Source of the DNA: Streptomyces hygroscopicus subsp. hygroscopicus
Lineage (GTDB): Bacteria; Actinomycetota; Actinomycetes; Streptomycetales; Streptomycetaceae
Direction of reading: 5' to 3'
NCBI RefSeq assembly: GCF_030269125.1
Contig: NZ_BSSM01000006.1
Coordinates: 1-64,000 of the forward strand
Length of the DNA: 64,000 bases
A model generated the notes under the pieces. It had not been told where the DNA came from. It searched no databases and saw only the letters and a list, made by a program, of their open reading frames with translations. A program made the translations under genes and the position numbers. Shown here piece by piece: positions 51,726-60,477 of this stretch (positions are counted from its first letter, which is position 1; each line of letters begins with the position of its first letter).

Positions 51726-52355
51726 TCAGAATCCGATGGCCTCGCGGAGCAGCAGGACGGTGCCGCGCCCCGGGACGAACTCCGCGTTGAGGACGAGGAG
51801 GCGGTTCACGGCGCTGGGCCACCCGTGCGCCGCCTGCGTGCGGGCGCTTTCCAGGGGGAGGCAGTGGTCTTCGACGCGGCGCAGCGCGGTGGGCAGGTCG
51901 GGTACCACCTTCTGCGCCCCGACGATCCAGATCGCACGGGCGGCGCCGCCGGCATTGCCGGGCAACTGGCTTCCGCTGCCCGAGGCGATCACGAGGGAAC
52001 CGGTTTCGGTGACGGCGTGGACGCTGCCCACGATGACGTCCGGACCGGCCGTCAGCCGCCGGATCTCGTTCATCCGGGTGGCGCGGTCCATGGCCAGGAC
52101 GCGTGGCCTGATGGCGTCGTATCGCCCGCTGTCGTTGATGTCCTCGGCGATGCCGGACAGGCGGAGGGTCTCGCTGGCTCCGGTGAACACGCCGGCGCCT
52201 TCCGGTATCAGATCTCTGACGCGCGTACGCGCGGCCGCGGCGTCGTCGAGGATCTCCACGGTGAAACCGTGTGCGGTCAGCGCGGTGGCCGCCCGCTCCA
52301 GGGACTGCGCGGGCGCCGGGTCGGCGAACGATGTGGCCGGCGGTGGGGTGGTCAT
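51726..52355 (-). CDS. LUD-domain protein (LutC/YkgG-like)
   Basis: A 209-residue LUD-domain protein: LERAATALTAHGFTVEILDD at the N-terminus, VFTGASETLRLSGIAEDIND, then VIVGSVHAVTETGSLVIASGSGSQLP and AIWIVGAQKVVPDLPTALRRVEDH. Unlike LutC it is alone, with no lutA or lutB beside it, and belongs to the group often found with redox-stress regulators. It is divergent from an ECF sigma factor gene with a long palindrome between them. Confidence 0.88.
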   Translation of the reverse strand: MTTPPPATSFADPAPAQSLERAATALTAHGFTVEILDDAAAARTRVRDLIPEGAGVFTGASETLRLSGIAEDINDSGRYDAIRPRVLAMDRATRMNEIRRLTAGPDVIVGSVHAVTETGSLVIASGSGSQLPGNAGGAARAIWIVGAQKVVPDLPTALRRVEDHCLPLESARTQAAHGWPSAVNRLLVLNAEFVPGRGTVLLLREAIGF

Positions 52356-52404
52356 GACGTCTCTGTGCTCCCTGTTCGCTGGATGATGGGTCCGTCTCAG
52401 CGGT

Positions 52405-52473
52405 CCGACAACGCAGCCCCCCGGAATGTGAGGCGACGCACCGGCCTCACATTCCGGTGCGCTGTCTTGTCGG
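52405..52473. promoter_or_regulatory. 69-bp imperfect palindrome between the LUD and ECF41-type sigma genes
   Basis: CCGACAA at 52405-52411 mirrors TTGTCGG at 52467-52473, and CGGAATGTGAGG at 52422-52433 mirrors CCTCACATTCCG at 52445-52456; both pairs share the same centre at 52439, and several bases between also pair. The dyad lies in the 158-base divergent gap. It may hold two back-to-back copies of the promoter used by the sigma factor itself, serving both genes, or be the site of a repressor. Confidence 0.7.
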
Positions 52474-52513
52474 AGTGGTGAGGACAGATGCGACCGAGGG
52501 AGCCGTCGGCACC

Positions 52514-53452
52514 ATGACCACCCGATCCGAGCCAGGACAGGACCGGCCCGATCCGGGCCTGGAGGCGATCACGAGCGAACGGCGTCAGCTGATCAACCTC
52601 GCCTACCGGCTTCTGGGCTCCCTCGCCGAGGCCGAGGACGCCGTCCAGGAGACGTACACCCGCTGGTACGCCATGTCCCGGCAGCAGCGGGACGCCATCC
52701 GCTCCCCCGGCGCCTGGCTGACGACGGTCGCCGGCCGCGTCTGCCTCAACCTGCTCGGCTCGGCACGGGCCCGGCGCGAGACCTACGTGGGTGAATGGAT
52801 TCCCGAGCCGCTGCCCGAGCATACGGAGTGGATCAGCGGGCGGCAGGGCTTCACCATGGCCGATCCGGCCGACCGGGTCACCCTGGACGAGTCGGTCGAC
52901 CTGGCGTTCCTGGTCCTGCTCGAATCGATGACACCGGCCGAGCGCGTCGCGTTCGTCCTGCACGATGTCTTCTGCCACTCCTTCGCCGAGGTGGCCGAGA
53001 TCGTCGGCCGTACCCCGGCGGCCTGCCGCCAGTTGGCCTCCTCGGCCCGCCGCCGCGTCCGGGCCTCACGGCCCGCCACGACTCCGGCGGCCCAGCGCGC
53101 CGGCATCGTCAGGGACTTCAAGCAGGCATGGGAAGCCGGGGACATCGACGCCCTGATCGGACTGCTCGACCCCGACGCCACGGCGATCGCCGACGGCGGC
53201 GGCGTCGTCACCGCCTTCCTGCACCCCATCGAAGGCGGCGAGCGGATCGCGCACGCCTGGGCCGAACTCGCCCGTCGCAGGCCCGGCGACATGACGTTCC
53301 TGGAGCGCACGGTCAACGGTCAGCCCGGCCTGGTGGCCCAGCAGGGCGGCGTCACCGTGACGGTGCTCGCGTTCGAGGTCACGGGCGACCGGATCAGGCG
53401 GATCTGGGTGATACGCAACCCCGAGAAACTCCGTCGCTGGACGAGGGGCTGA
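52514..53452 (+). CDS. ECF41-type sigma factor with C-terminal SnoaL-like domain
   Basis: A 312-residue sigma factor. Region 2 (ERRQLINLAYRLLGSLAEAEDAVQETYTRWY) and region 4 (MTPAERVAFVLHDVFCHSFAEVAEIVGRTPAACRQLASSARRRV) are followed by about 110 residues of SnoaL/NTF2-like domain (FKQAWEAGDIDALIGLLDPDATAIADGGG onward). In the ECF41 group (SigJ-like) this domain modulates activity in place of a separate anti-sigma factor. Such genes usually sit beside the redox gene they control; here the divergent LUD gene is the candidate. ATG at 52514. Confidence 0.92.
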   Translation: MTTRSEPGQDRPDPGLEAITSERRQLINLAYRLLGSLAEAEDAVQETYTRWYAMSRQQRDAIRSPGAWLTTVAGRVCLNLLGSARARRETYVGEWIPEPLPEHTEWISGRQGFTMADPADRVTLDESVDLAFLVLLESMTPAERVAFVLHDVFCHSFAEVAEIVGRTPAACRQLASSARRRVRASRPATTPAAQRAGIVRDFKQAWEAGDIDALIGLLDPDATAIADGGGVVTAFLHPIEGGERIAHAWAELARRRPGDMTFLERTVNGQPGLVAQQGGVTVTVLAFEVTGDRIRRIWVIRNPEKLRRWTRG

Positions 53453-53455
53453 GAC

Positions 53456-53488
53456 GCGTCCCCCTACCGGCACCCGCAGGCGGGACGC
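53456..53488. terminator. Hairpin between the sigma and phosphatase genes
   Basis: GCGTCCC at 53456-53462 pairs with GGGACGC at 53482-53488, just after the sigma factor stop and before the convergent phosphatase gene. A modest stem with a long loop, so only a possible terminator. Confidence 0.35.
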
Positions 53489-53578
53489 GGGGACCCTTCG
53501 GCCGGTTCGGCCGCCGCGCCATCGCCTGCCAGGCCGCACGTCCACTCCTCGGCGTGTGAAGGGAGAAGGGAGCGTGTC

Positions 53579-54895
53579 TCACCGTGCCGTGTCGTCCGAG
53601 GGGATACGCAGGGCGAGCAGAGCGACGTCGTCGTCGAAGACCTGCCGACTGCGGCTGATCAGGGCGTCGCACAGCTCTTCCAGCGGGGCCCCGGCCAGGC
53701 GGGCGGCCTGCTCGGCCAGGTCGTCCAGCCCCGCGTCGATGTCCTGGTCGCGGCGCTCGACCAGCCCGTCGGTGAACAGCAGCAGGGTGCTGCCGGGCGG
53801 AAGGGGGTGTTCGTGGCTGTAGCGGGGGACGGACGCCTCGATACCCACCGGGATTCCATGCCGGGCGGGTGCCAGGTAGCTCGTGCCGCCGTCCGGGTCG
53901 ACCACCAGCGGCGGCAGGTGCCCCGCGTTGCTCCAGCCGAAGGTGTAGTGCCCGTCCTCTCCACGACCGCGCTCGATGCGGCCGAACACCAGGGTTGCCG
54001 TCGGCGGGTCCTCGGACATCGTCAGAGCGCGGTCCAGCCGGGACACGACCATGCCGGGCGGCTCGCCCCGGTCGAAGGCGAGCGCCCGCAGCATGTTGCG
54101 GATCTGCCCCATCAGCGGGGCGGCTTCCACGTCGTGGCCGGTCACGTCCCCCACCACGACGCATGTGGCGCCGTCCGGCAGGACCATGGCGTCGTACCAG
54201 TCCCCGCCCAGCCTGGGCAGCTCGGAGGCGGGCTCGTAACGGGCGGCGGCCTGGAGCGGGGCGAGGTCGGGAAGAACGGGCAGCATGCGGCGCTGGAAGT
54301 GCTCGGCCACGCGTTTGAGGTGCTCGTACAGACGGGCGTTCTCGAGACTGATGCCCGCCGCACTGGCCAACGCCGTCAGCAGGCCCTCGTCGTCGTCGTC
54401 GAAAGGCGTACCGTCCCTCTTGTCCGCGACGTAGAGGTCGCCGTGGACCGTGCCGCGCATCATGAGCGGCACACCCAGCAGAGTCCGCATGACCGGATGC
54501 CCTGGCGGGAAACCGACCGAACGGGGGTGCGCGGCCACGTCCGCCACCCGCAACGGCCCCCGGTCGTCCACCACGGTGTGCAAAAGGCCGTGGCCCTGTG
54601 GCAGGCCCATGGCAGCGCACATCCCCGGATCATCGATGCCCACGGTGATCAGATCGACGACCTCGCCGCTCTCGTCGAGCACGCCCAGTGCCCCGTAGCG
54701 CGCGGCGACGAGGTCGGTGGCCGCTTCCACGATGCGGCGCAGCACGGTGCGGGTGTCCATGTCGGTGCTGACCGCCCCGACCGCGTCCAGCAGGTGCCGC
54801 AGCCGGTGCCGGTCCAGGGCACGCTGCGGCGGCCGCGTGACCACACCGTCCCCGGCCTGCTCCCGTCCCCGCTTCCGCCACGGATCGTGCGCCAT
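53579..54895 (-). CDS. GAF-SpoIIE (PP2C-type) serine phosphatase
   Basis: A 438-residue protein with an N-terminal GAF domain (about 35-190; LDAVGAVSTDMDTRTVLRRIVEAATDLVAARYGALGVL) and a SpoIIE/PP2C catalytic domain (about 205-430; LPRLGGDWYDAMVLPDGATCVVVGDVTGHDVEAAPLMGQIRNML, LLLFTDGLVERR, DDVALLALR). The metal aspartates of GGDWYD, GDVTGHD, TDGLVE and DDVALL are present. It should dephosphorylate a STAS protein such as the one at 8843, or another one, in response to a ligand of the GAF domain. It is divergent from the TDT-nar block. Confidence 0.93.
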   Translation of the reverse strand: MAHDPWRKRGREQAGDGVVTRPPQRALDRHRLRHLLDAVGAVSTDMDTRTVLRRIVEAATDLVAARYGALGVLDESGEVVDLITVGIDDPGMCAAMGLPQGHGLLHTVVDDRGPLRVADVAAHPRSVGFPPGHPVMRTLLGVPLMMRGTVHGDLYVADKRDGTPFDDDDEGLLTALASAAGISLENARLYEHLKRVAEHFQRRMLPVLPDLAPLQAAARYEPASELPRLGGDWYDAMVLPDGATCVVVGDVTGHDVEAAPLMGQIRNMLRALAFDRGEPPGMVVSRLDRALTMSEDPPTATLVFGRIERGRGEDGHYTFGWSNAGHLPPLVVDPDGGTSYLAPARHGIPVGIEASVPRYSHEHPLPPGSTLLLFTDGLVERRDQDIDAGLDDLAEQAARLAGAPLEELCDALISRSRQVFDDDVALLALRIPSDDTAR

Positions 54896-55475
54896 GGTGC
54901 TTCCTCCCGGCGCCGTCGAACGCCGCCATCATGTCGCCCTGCCCTGTCACACTACGCGCCTACCTGGTCGGAAGCAGGCCGCGGTGGACGCGCCGCCTGC
55001 TTCCGACGGCGGTGGCCGCCGCGGCCGGCGTTCCCCGCTCCGCCGGCCGCACGGCGCCGAGCACCCGTGCGCCGGAAGGGCCCCTCGACGGCCGCCCCCG
55101 CGGGGCCGCGACATCGATGTCCGGTTCGGCCGGGGTGGTCGCGCAGGGTGTGTCGGCGGGTTCCGCGCGTGCGGCCGGGCGGGTGCGTCGGCCTCGCGCG
55201 CCGGCAGTACGGGAGGCGCAGCAGCGGTGGGTGCCGCGGGGGCGGCGGGCCTGCGTCGGTCACGGCAGCGTTCACGGCGCTCGGCGGCCACTCACCCGGC
55301 ATCGGACCGATCGCCCCGGTCAGGGCACGGGGCGGTGCGGGCAGTCGCCGCGGGCCCGTTCGCGCGGACCCGCGCCGCCTCCGCTTGCGTACCGGACGGA
55401 CACCGGCGGAGGGTCGGACTGCGGGACGGCCCGCGGCGGACCGGCGGCCGCGAGGCGCGGGCGGAGGTGGTGCAC
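54896..55475. promoter_or_regulatory. 580-base divergent spacer with a 13-bp inverted repeat
   Basis: No gene is supported here. GTCGGAAGCAGGC at 54967-54979 and GCCTGCTTCCGAC at 54995-55007 form a perfect inverted repeat with a 15-base spacer, 72 bases upstream of the phosphatase start. It resembles an operator or an mRNA hairpin. The rest is GC-rich and contains the presumed start of the TDT-nar transcript, which I cannot place. Confidence 0.55.
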
Positions 55476-56540
55476 GTGGATGCGGTGACCGGCGAGCGGC
55501 CCGGTACGTGGCGGGGCGCGGTGACCGGTGCGGCGGAGGATCTCGGCCCCGGCGCGTTCGCCTTCGTCATGGCGACCGGCATCGTGTCCACCGGGCTGGC
55601 CGAGTACGGCGCGTCGACCCCCTCGGCCGTCCTGCTGTGGATCGCGGGCGCGGGATACGTGGCGCTGTGGGCGGCCTTTCTGTGGCGCGTGGTGCGGCGG
55701 TGGCCACGTGTGCGCACCGACCTCGCCGGGCCGAGCGGCTTCGCCTTCCTCACCCTGGTCGCCGCCTCCGAGGTGCTGGCCGGCCGACTCGCCCTCGACG
55801 GGCGTTTCGGCGCCGCCACGGCCCTGACGGTGATCGGTGTGGCCGGGTGGCTGGTGCTCGGCTACGGCGTGCCCCTGCTGCTGGTGTGCTCCGCGCGCGC
55901 CCTGTCGCCGAGCCAGGTCAACGGCACCTGGTTCATCTGGGTGGTGGGCACGCAGTCCGTGGCCGTCGCCACCGCCGCTCTCGCCCCGCACACCGGCGGC
56001 CGCGCCCTGGGGGCCCTGGCATCGGTGTGCTGGGCCGTCGGACTGCTGCAGTACCTGCTGGTGGCCGCGCTGGCGCTGGCCCGCCTCCTGCTGGTGCCCA
56101 TGGAGCCGAGGGAACTGGTGCCGCCCTACTGGGTGTTCATGGGTGCCGCCGCGATCAGCACGCTGGCCGGTGCGAGGCTCCTGCGCCTCCCGCCCGCCGA
56201 CTCCCTGCCGCCCGACACGTTCGTACGGGGCGTGTCCGCCGTGGCCTGGTCGTTCTGCACCTGGCTGATCCCGCTCCTCCTCGCCCTGGGCGTGTGGCGA
56301 CACGTGCTGCGCCGGGTGCCACTGCGGTACGAGACGAGCCTGTGGAGCATGGTCTTCCCCATCGGCATGTACGGGGTGGCGACCCGGGAGCTGGGCACGG
56401 CGTCGGGCCGGGGCTGGATGACCGCGACCGGCGGCGTCGTGGCGTGGACGGCGCTGGCGGTGTGGGCGGCGGTCTTCGCCGGGATGCTCGCCGCACCGGC
56501 CACCGCGCTCCGGCACTCCCGGCGGCCGGGAGCCGGGTGA
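55476..56540 (+). CDS. TDT-family (TehA/SLAC1-like) transporter or anion channel
   Basis: A 354-residue protein with about ten membrane helices in the TDT/SLAC1 fold: LGPGAFAFVMATGIVSTGLAEYG at the start, then GTWFIWVVGTQSVAVATAAL, LVPPYWVFMGAAAISTLAGARLL and ETSLWSMVFPIGMYGVATRELG. The family contains tellurite-resistance TehA, Mae1 malate and Ssu1 sulfite exporters, and the plant SLAC1 channel, which passes nitrate and chloride. GTG at 55476 has GGAGGTGG upstream. It lies 250 bases before narG on the same strand, so nitrate or nitrite transport is a reasonable inference. Confidence 0.88.
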   Translation: MDAVTGERPGTWRGAVTGAAEDLGPGAFAFVMATGIVSTGLAEYGASTPSAVLLWIAGAGYVALWAAFLWRVVRRWPRVRTDLAGPSGFAFLTLVAASEVLAGRLALDGRFGAATALTVIGVAGWLVLGYGVPLLLVCSARALSPSQVNGTWFIWVVGTQSVAVATAALAPHTGGRALGALASVCWAVGLLQYLLVAALALARLLLVPMEPRELVPPYWVFMGAAAISTLAGARLLRLPPADSLPPDTFVRGVSAVAWSFCTWLIPLLLALGVWRHVLRRVPLRYETSLWSMVFPIGMYGVATRELGTASGRGWMTATGGVVAWTALAVWAAVFAGMLAAPATALRHSRRPGAG

Positions 56541-56790
56541 GGGCTCGCGCGAGGGGCTGCCCGTGCGGCCGGCCGACCGGGGATCCGGCACCAGCAGGCC
56601 GGGTCCGGGTCCCGCGGCGGATCGCCGTGCCGCCGGACCGGGCCACGTGCGGGGGGTGACGGAGTGTCGGCCCCCTCCGGTCCGGCCGTCGGCACAGCAT
56701 GGTGGCCACGACCCCCACGGCCGGCCGCGCGAGGCACCGGGGCACGCGGGGCACGAGCAGGCGACCGCAGCATCCGAGGAGGCGAATCGC

Positions 56791-59700
56791 GTGAGTACCG
56801 ACCGGGCGGATGCCGCGGCCGAGCGGCTGATGCGCACGGCGCAGTACTTCTTCCCCGGCACCCAGTCGCCCGACCGGCGGACGCTGTACCGCGAGGGCGG
56901 CCGGGCGGCGGAGGAGTTCTACCGGGAACGGTGGCGCCACGACCGGGAGGTGCGCTCCACGCACGGCGTGAACTGCACGGGCTCGTGCTCGTGGCGGGTG
57001 TTCGTCAAGGACGGCCTGATCACGTGGGAGACCCAGGCGACCGACTACCCTTCGGTCGGCCCGGACTCCCCGGAGTACGAGCCGCGGGGCTGCCCGCGCG
57101 GCGCGTCGTTCTCCTGGTACACCTACTCGCCCACCCGCGTCCGCCACCCCTACGTGCGCGGCCCGCTGCTTCAGTTGTGGCGGCGGGCGAAGGCACGGTA
57201 CGCGGACCCGGTCGAGGCGTGGGCGTGGCTGACCTCGGACCCCGGGCGGTGCGCCGCCTACAAGCGGGCCCGCGGCAAGGGCGGGTTCGTGCGCTGCGCC
57301 TGGCCCGAGGTCACGGAGATGCTGGCGGCGGCGCAGGTGCACACCGTGAAACGGTACGGTCCGGACCGGATCGTGGGGTTCTCCCCGATTCCGGCCATGT
57401 CCATGGCGTCCTACGCGGCCGGGACCCGGTACCTGTCCATGATCGGCGGAACGATCTCCTCGTTCTACGACTGGTACGCCGACCTGCCGATGGCCTCACC
57501 GCAGGTGTTCGGCGACCAGACGGACGTCCCGGAGTCCGGCGACTGGTGGAACGCCGGCTACCTGATCGTGTGGGGCACCAACCTGCCCATCACCCGCACC
57601 CCGGACGCGCACTTCATGACCGAGGCCCGCTACAGGGGGCAGAAGGTCGTGGTGGTCTCGCCGGACTACGGCGACCACACCAAGTTCGCCGACGACTGGC
57701 TCGCGGCGGCCCCGGGCACGGACGGCGCCCTGGCGCTGGCCATGGGGCACGTCGTCCTCGCCGAGTTCTACCGCGACCGGCAGGTCCCGTACTTCACCGA
57801 GTACGCCAAGACCTACACGGACCTGCCGTTCCTCGTGCGGCTGCGCGAGCGCGACGGCGGCGGGTACGTGCCGGACAAGTTCCTCACCGCCGCCGACCTG
57901 CCCGGCCCGGCCACGGAGGCCGCCGAGTTCAAGACGGTGCTGCTGGACGGGCGCACCGGCGAGCCGGTGGTGCCGAACGGATCACTGGGCTTTCGCTGGT
58001 CCGAGTCGGGCCGGGGCCGGTGGAACCTGCGGCTGGACGGGGCCGACCCCCTGCTGACCCTGAACGGGCGTCCGGACCGGGAGGCGGTGGCCGTCGACCT
58101 GCCGCGGTTCGACACGGAGCCCGGCGATCCCGGCGGGGTGCTGCGACGCGGCGTACCGGCGGTGCGGGTCGGCGGGCACCTGGTGACCACCGTCTTCGAC
58201 CTGGTGCTCGCCCAGTACGGGGTGGGCCGCGAGGGCCTGCCCGGCCGGTGGCCCACCGGTTACGACGACACGGGCAGCCCGTGCACACCGGCCTGGCAGG
58301 AGGCGATCACCTCGGTGCCGGCCAGGGCGGCGGCTCGGGTGGCCCGGGAGTTCGCCCGCAACGCGGAGCGCACCCGGGGCCGCTCGATGATCGCGATGGG
58401 GGCGGGCACCAACCACTGGTTCCACTCCGACCAGATCTACCGCGCCTTCCTGTCCCTGGTGATGCTGACGGGCAGCCAGGGCGTGAACGGCGGCGGCTGG
58501 GCCCACTACGTCGGCCAGGAGAAGGTGCGGCCGCTGACCGGATGGTTCCACCTCGCCTTCGGCCTGGACTGGCAGCGGCCCACCCGGCACATGGTGGGCA
58601 CCCCCCTGTTCTGGCTGGCCACCGACCAGTGGCGCTACGAGGCGTTCCCCGCCGACACCCTGGCCGGTCCGCTCGGGCGGGGTACGCTCGCGGGCCGGAC
58701 CCTGCCGGACTGCAACGCGCTGGCCGCCCGGCTGGGCTGGATGCCCTCCCATCCGGCGTTCGACCGCAACCCCCTGGACCTGTGCGACGAGGCCGAGCGG
58801 GCCGGCAAGGAGGTACCGGAGTACGTCGTCGAGGAGCTGAAAGCCGGCAGGCTGCGGTTCGCCGCCGAGGACCCGGACGACCCGGCCAACTTCCCCCGTG
58901 TCCTGCTCGTCTGGCGGGCGAACCTGTTCGCGTCGTCGATGAAGGGCCACGAGTACATGCTGCGGCACCTGCTCGGCACCGACGACGCCGTCACCGCCGC
59001 GGAGACCCCGCCCGACCTGCGGCCGAGGGACGTCACCTGGCGCGAACAGGCCCCGGTCGGCAAGCTCGACCTGTCGGTGGCGGTCGACTTCCGCATGACC
59101 GGCACCTGCCTGTTCTCGGACGTGGTGCTGCCGGCCGCGACCTGGTACGAGAAGTACGACCTGTCCTCCACCGACATGCACCCGTTCGTGCACGCCTTCA
59201 GCCCGGCGATCGCGCCCCCGTGGCAGAGCCGCACCGACTTCGACGTCTTCCACACCCTCGCCGCCGAGTTCGCCAGGCTCGCCGCGGTCCACCTGGGCGT
59301 GCGCCGGGATGTGATCGCCGCCCCGCTCGCCCACGACACGCCGGACGAAATGGCGCAGCCACACGGACGGGTACGGGACTGGAGGGCCGGCGAGTGCGAG
59401 CCGGTACCGGGTCGGACGATGCCGAAGCTGATCGTGGTGGAGCGCGACTACGCGGCGGTGGCCGAGAAGATGGCCGCCATCGGCCCGCTGCTGGACAGCC
59501 TGGGCACCACCACCAAGGGCGTGACCTGGAAGCCCGAGCAGGAGATCGACTACTTGCGCCGCCGCAACGGCACCGTGCGCGGCGGCATCGCCGACGGACG
59601 TCCCTCGATCGCCCGCGACGACCAGTTCTGCGAGGCGATCCTCGCCCTGTCCGGCACCACCAACGGCCGCCTGGCCGTCCAGTCGCTGCGCGCGCTGGAG

Positions 59701-60477
59701 GAGCGCACCGGCGTGGAGCTGGCCGATCTCGCCGGGGAACGCTCCGGCGACCGCATCACGTTCGAGGACACCCGCGGCCGGCCCCGCGCGGTGATCACCT
59801 CGGCGGAGTGGTCCGGCACCGAGTCCGGCGGCCGCCGCTACTCCCCGTTCACCGTCAACGTCGAACGCCTCAAGCCCTGGCACACCCTCACCGGCCGCCA
59901 GCACTTCTTCCTCGACCACGACTGGATGGCCGAGTTCGGTGAGCAGCTCCCGGTGTACCGGCCGCCGTTGAACATGGTGGCCCGTTTCGGCGATCCGCGT
60001 CGCTCACCGGACGGCCGCCCGGAGCTCGTGGTGCGCTACCTGACCCCGCACTCGAAGTGGTCCATCCACTCCGAGTACCAGGAGAACCTGCACATGCTCA
60101 CCCTCTTCCGCGGCGGCCCGGTGATCTGGATGAGCCCGAAGGACGCGGATCGGATCGGGGTGGCGGACAACGACTGGATCGAGGCGTACAACCGCAACGG
60201 CGTGGTCGCCTGCCGCGCGGTGGTCAGCCACCGCATGCCCGAGGGAACCGTGTACATGCACCACACCATGGACCGGCACCTGAACGTGCCGAGGACGGAG
60301 ACCTCCGGCCTGCACGGCGGCGGCGACAACTCCCTCACCCGCCTGCTGCTCAAGCCCACCCATCTCATCGGGGGCTACGCCCAGTTCTCCTACGGCTTCA
60401 ACTACATCGGCCCCACCGGCAACCAGCGCGACGAGATCACCGTCATCCGGCGGCGTGCACAGGAGGTCGAGTTCTGA
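56791..60477 (+). CDS. narG: Membrane-bound nitrate reductase alpha subunit NarG
   Basis: A 1228-residue molybdenum enzyme that reduces nitrate to nitrite. The FS0 4Fe-4S ligands are H58, C62, C66 (HGVNCTGSC) and C101 (RGCPRG), with exactly the spacing of E. coli NarG (H49, C53, C57, C92). ISSFYDWYADLP contains D227, equivalent to the Mo-ligand aspartate. FGDQTDVPESGDWWN and HSKWSIHSEYQEN are further NarG signatures. GTG at 56791 behind GAGGAGGCGA gives the usual N-terminus; a longer in-frame opening is non-coding in character. The narH start overlaps the stop (TGATG). Confidence 0.97.
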   Translation: MSTDRADAAAERLMRTAQYFFPGTQSPDRRTLYREGGRAAEEFYRERWRHDREVRSTHGVNCTGSCSWRVFVKDGLITWETQATDYPSVGPDSPEYEPRGCPRGASFSWYTYSPTRVRHPYVRGPLLQLWRRAKARYADPVEAWAWLTSDPGRCAAYKRARGKGGFVRCAWPEVTEMLAAAQVHTVKRYGPDRIVGFSPIPAMSMASYAAGTRYLSMIGGTISSFYDWYADLPMASPQVFGDQTDVPESGDWWNAGYLIVWGTNLPITRTPDAHFMTEARYRGQKVVVVSPDYGDHTKFADDWLAAAPGTDGALALAMGHVVLAEFYRDRQVPYFTEYAKTYTDLPFLVRLRERDGGGYVPDKFLTAADLPGPATEAAEFKTVLLDGRTGEPVVPNGSLGFRWSESGRGRWNLRLDGADPLLTLNGRPDREAVAVDLPRFDTEPGDPGGVLRRGVPAVRVGGHLVTTVFDLVLAQYGVGREGLPGRWPTGYDDTGSPCTPAWQEAITSVPARAAARVAREFARNAERTRGRSMIAMGAGTNHWFHSDQIYRAFLSLVMLTGSQGVNGGGWAHYVGQEKVRPLTGWFHLAFGLDWQRPTRHMVGTPLFWLATDQWRYEAFPADTLAGPLGRGTLAGRTLPDCNALAARLGWMPSHPAFDRNPLDLCDEAERAGKEVPEYVVEELKAGRLRFAAEDPDDPANFPRVLLVWRANLFASSMKGHEYMLRHLLGTDDAVTAAETPPDLRPRDVTWREQAPVGKLDLSVAVDFRMTGTCLFSDVVLPAATWYEKYDLSSTDMHPFVHAFSPAIAPPWQSRTDFDVFHTLAAEFARLAAVHLGVRRDVIAAPLAHDTPDEMAQPHGRVRDWRAGECEPVPGRTMPKLIVVERDYAAVAEKMAAIGPLLDSLGTTTKGVTWKPEQEIDYLRRRNGTVRGGIADGRPSIARDDQFCEAILALSGTTNGRLAVQSLRALEERTGVELADLAGERSGDRITFEDTRGRPRAVITSAEWSGTESGGRRYSPFTVNVERLKPWHTLTGRQHFFLDHDWMAEFGEQLPVYRPPLNMVARFGDPRRSPDGRPELVVRYLTPHSKWSIHSEYQENLHMLTLFRGGPVIWMSPKDADRIGVADNDWIEAYNRNGVVACRAVVSHRMPEGTVYMHHTMDRHLNVPRTETSGLHGGGDNSLTRLLLKPTHLIGGYAQFSYGFNYIGPTGNQRDEITVIRRRAQEVEF

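Noticed and set aside
56563..56790. In-frame extension upstream of narG
   Set aside because: The GTG at 56791 has a strong ribosome site and places the FS0 ligands at the spacing seen in E. coli; the extension is Pro/Arg/Gly-rich without similarity.
56664..59942. Long second plus-strand frame inside narG
   Set aside because: NarG in the other frame has every expected cofactor ligand; the alternative frame is low-complexity.
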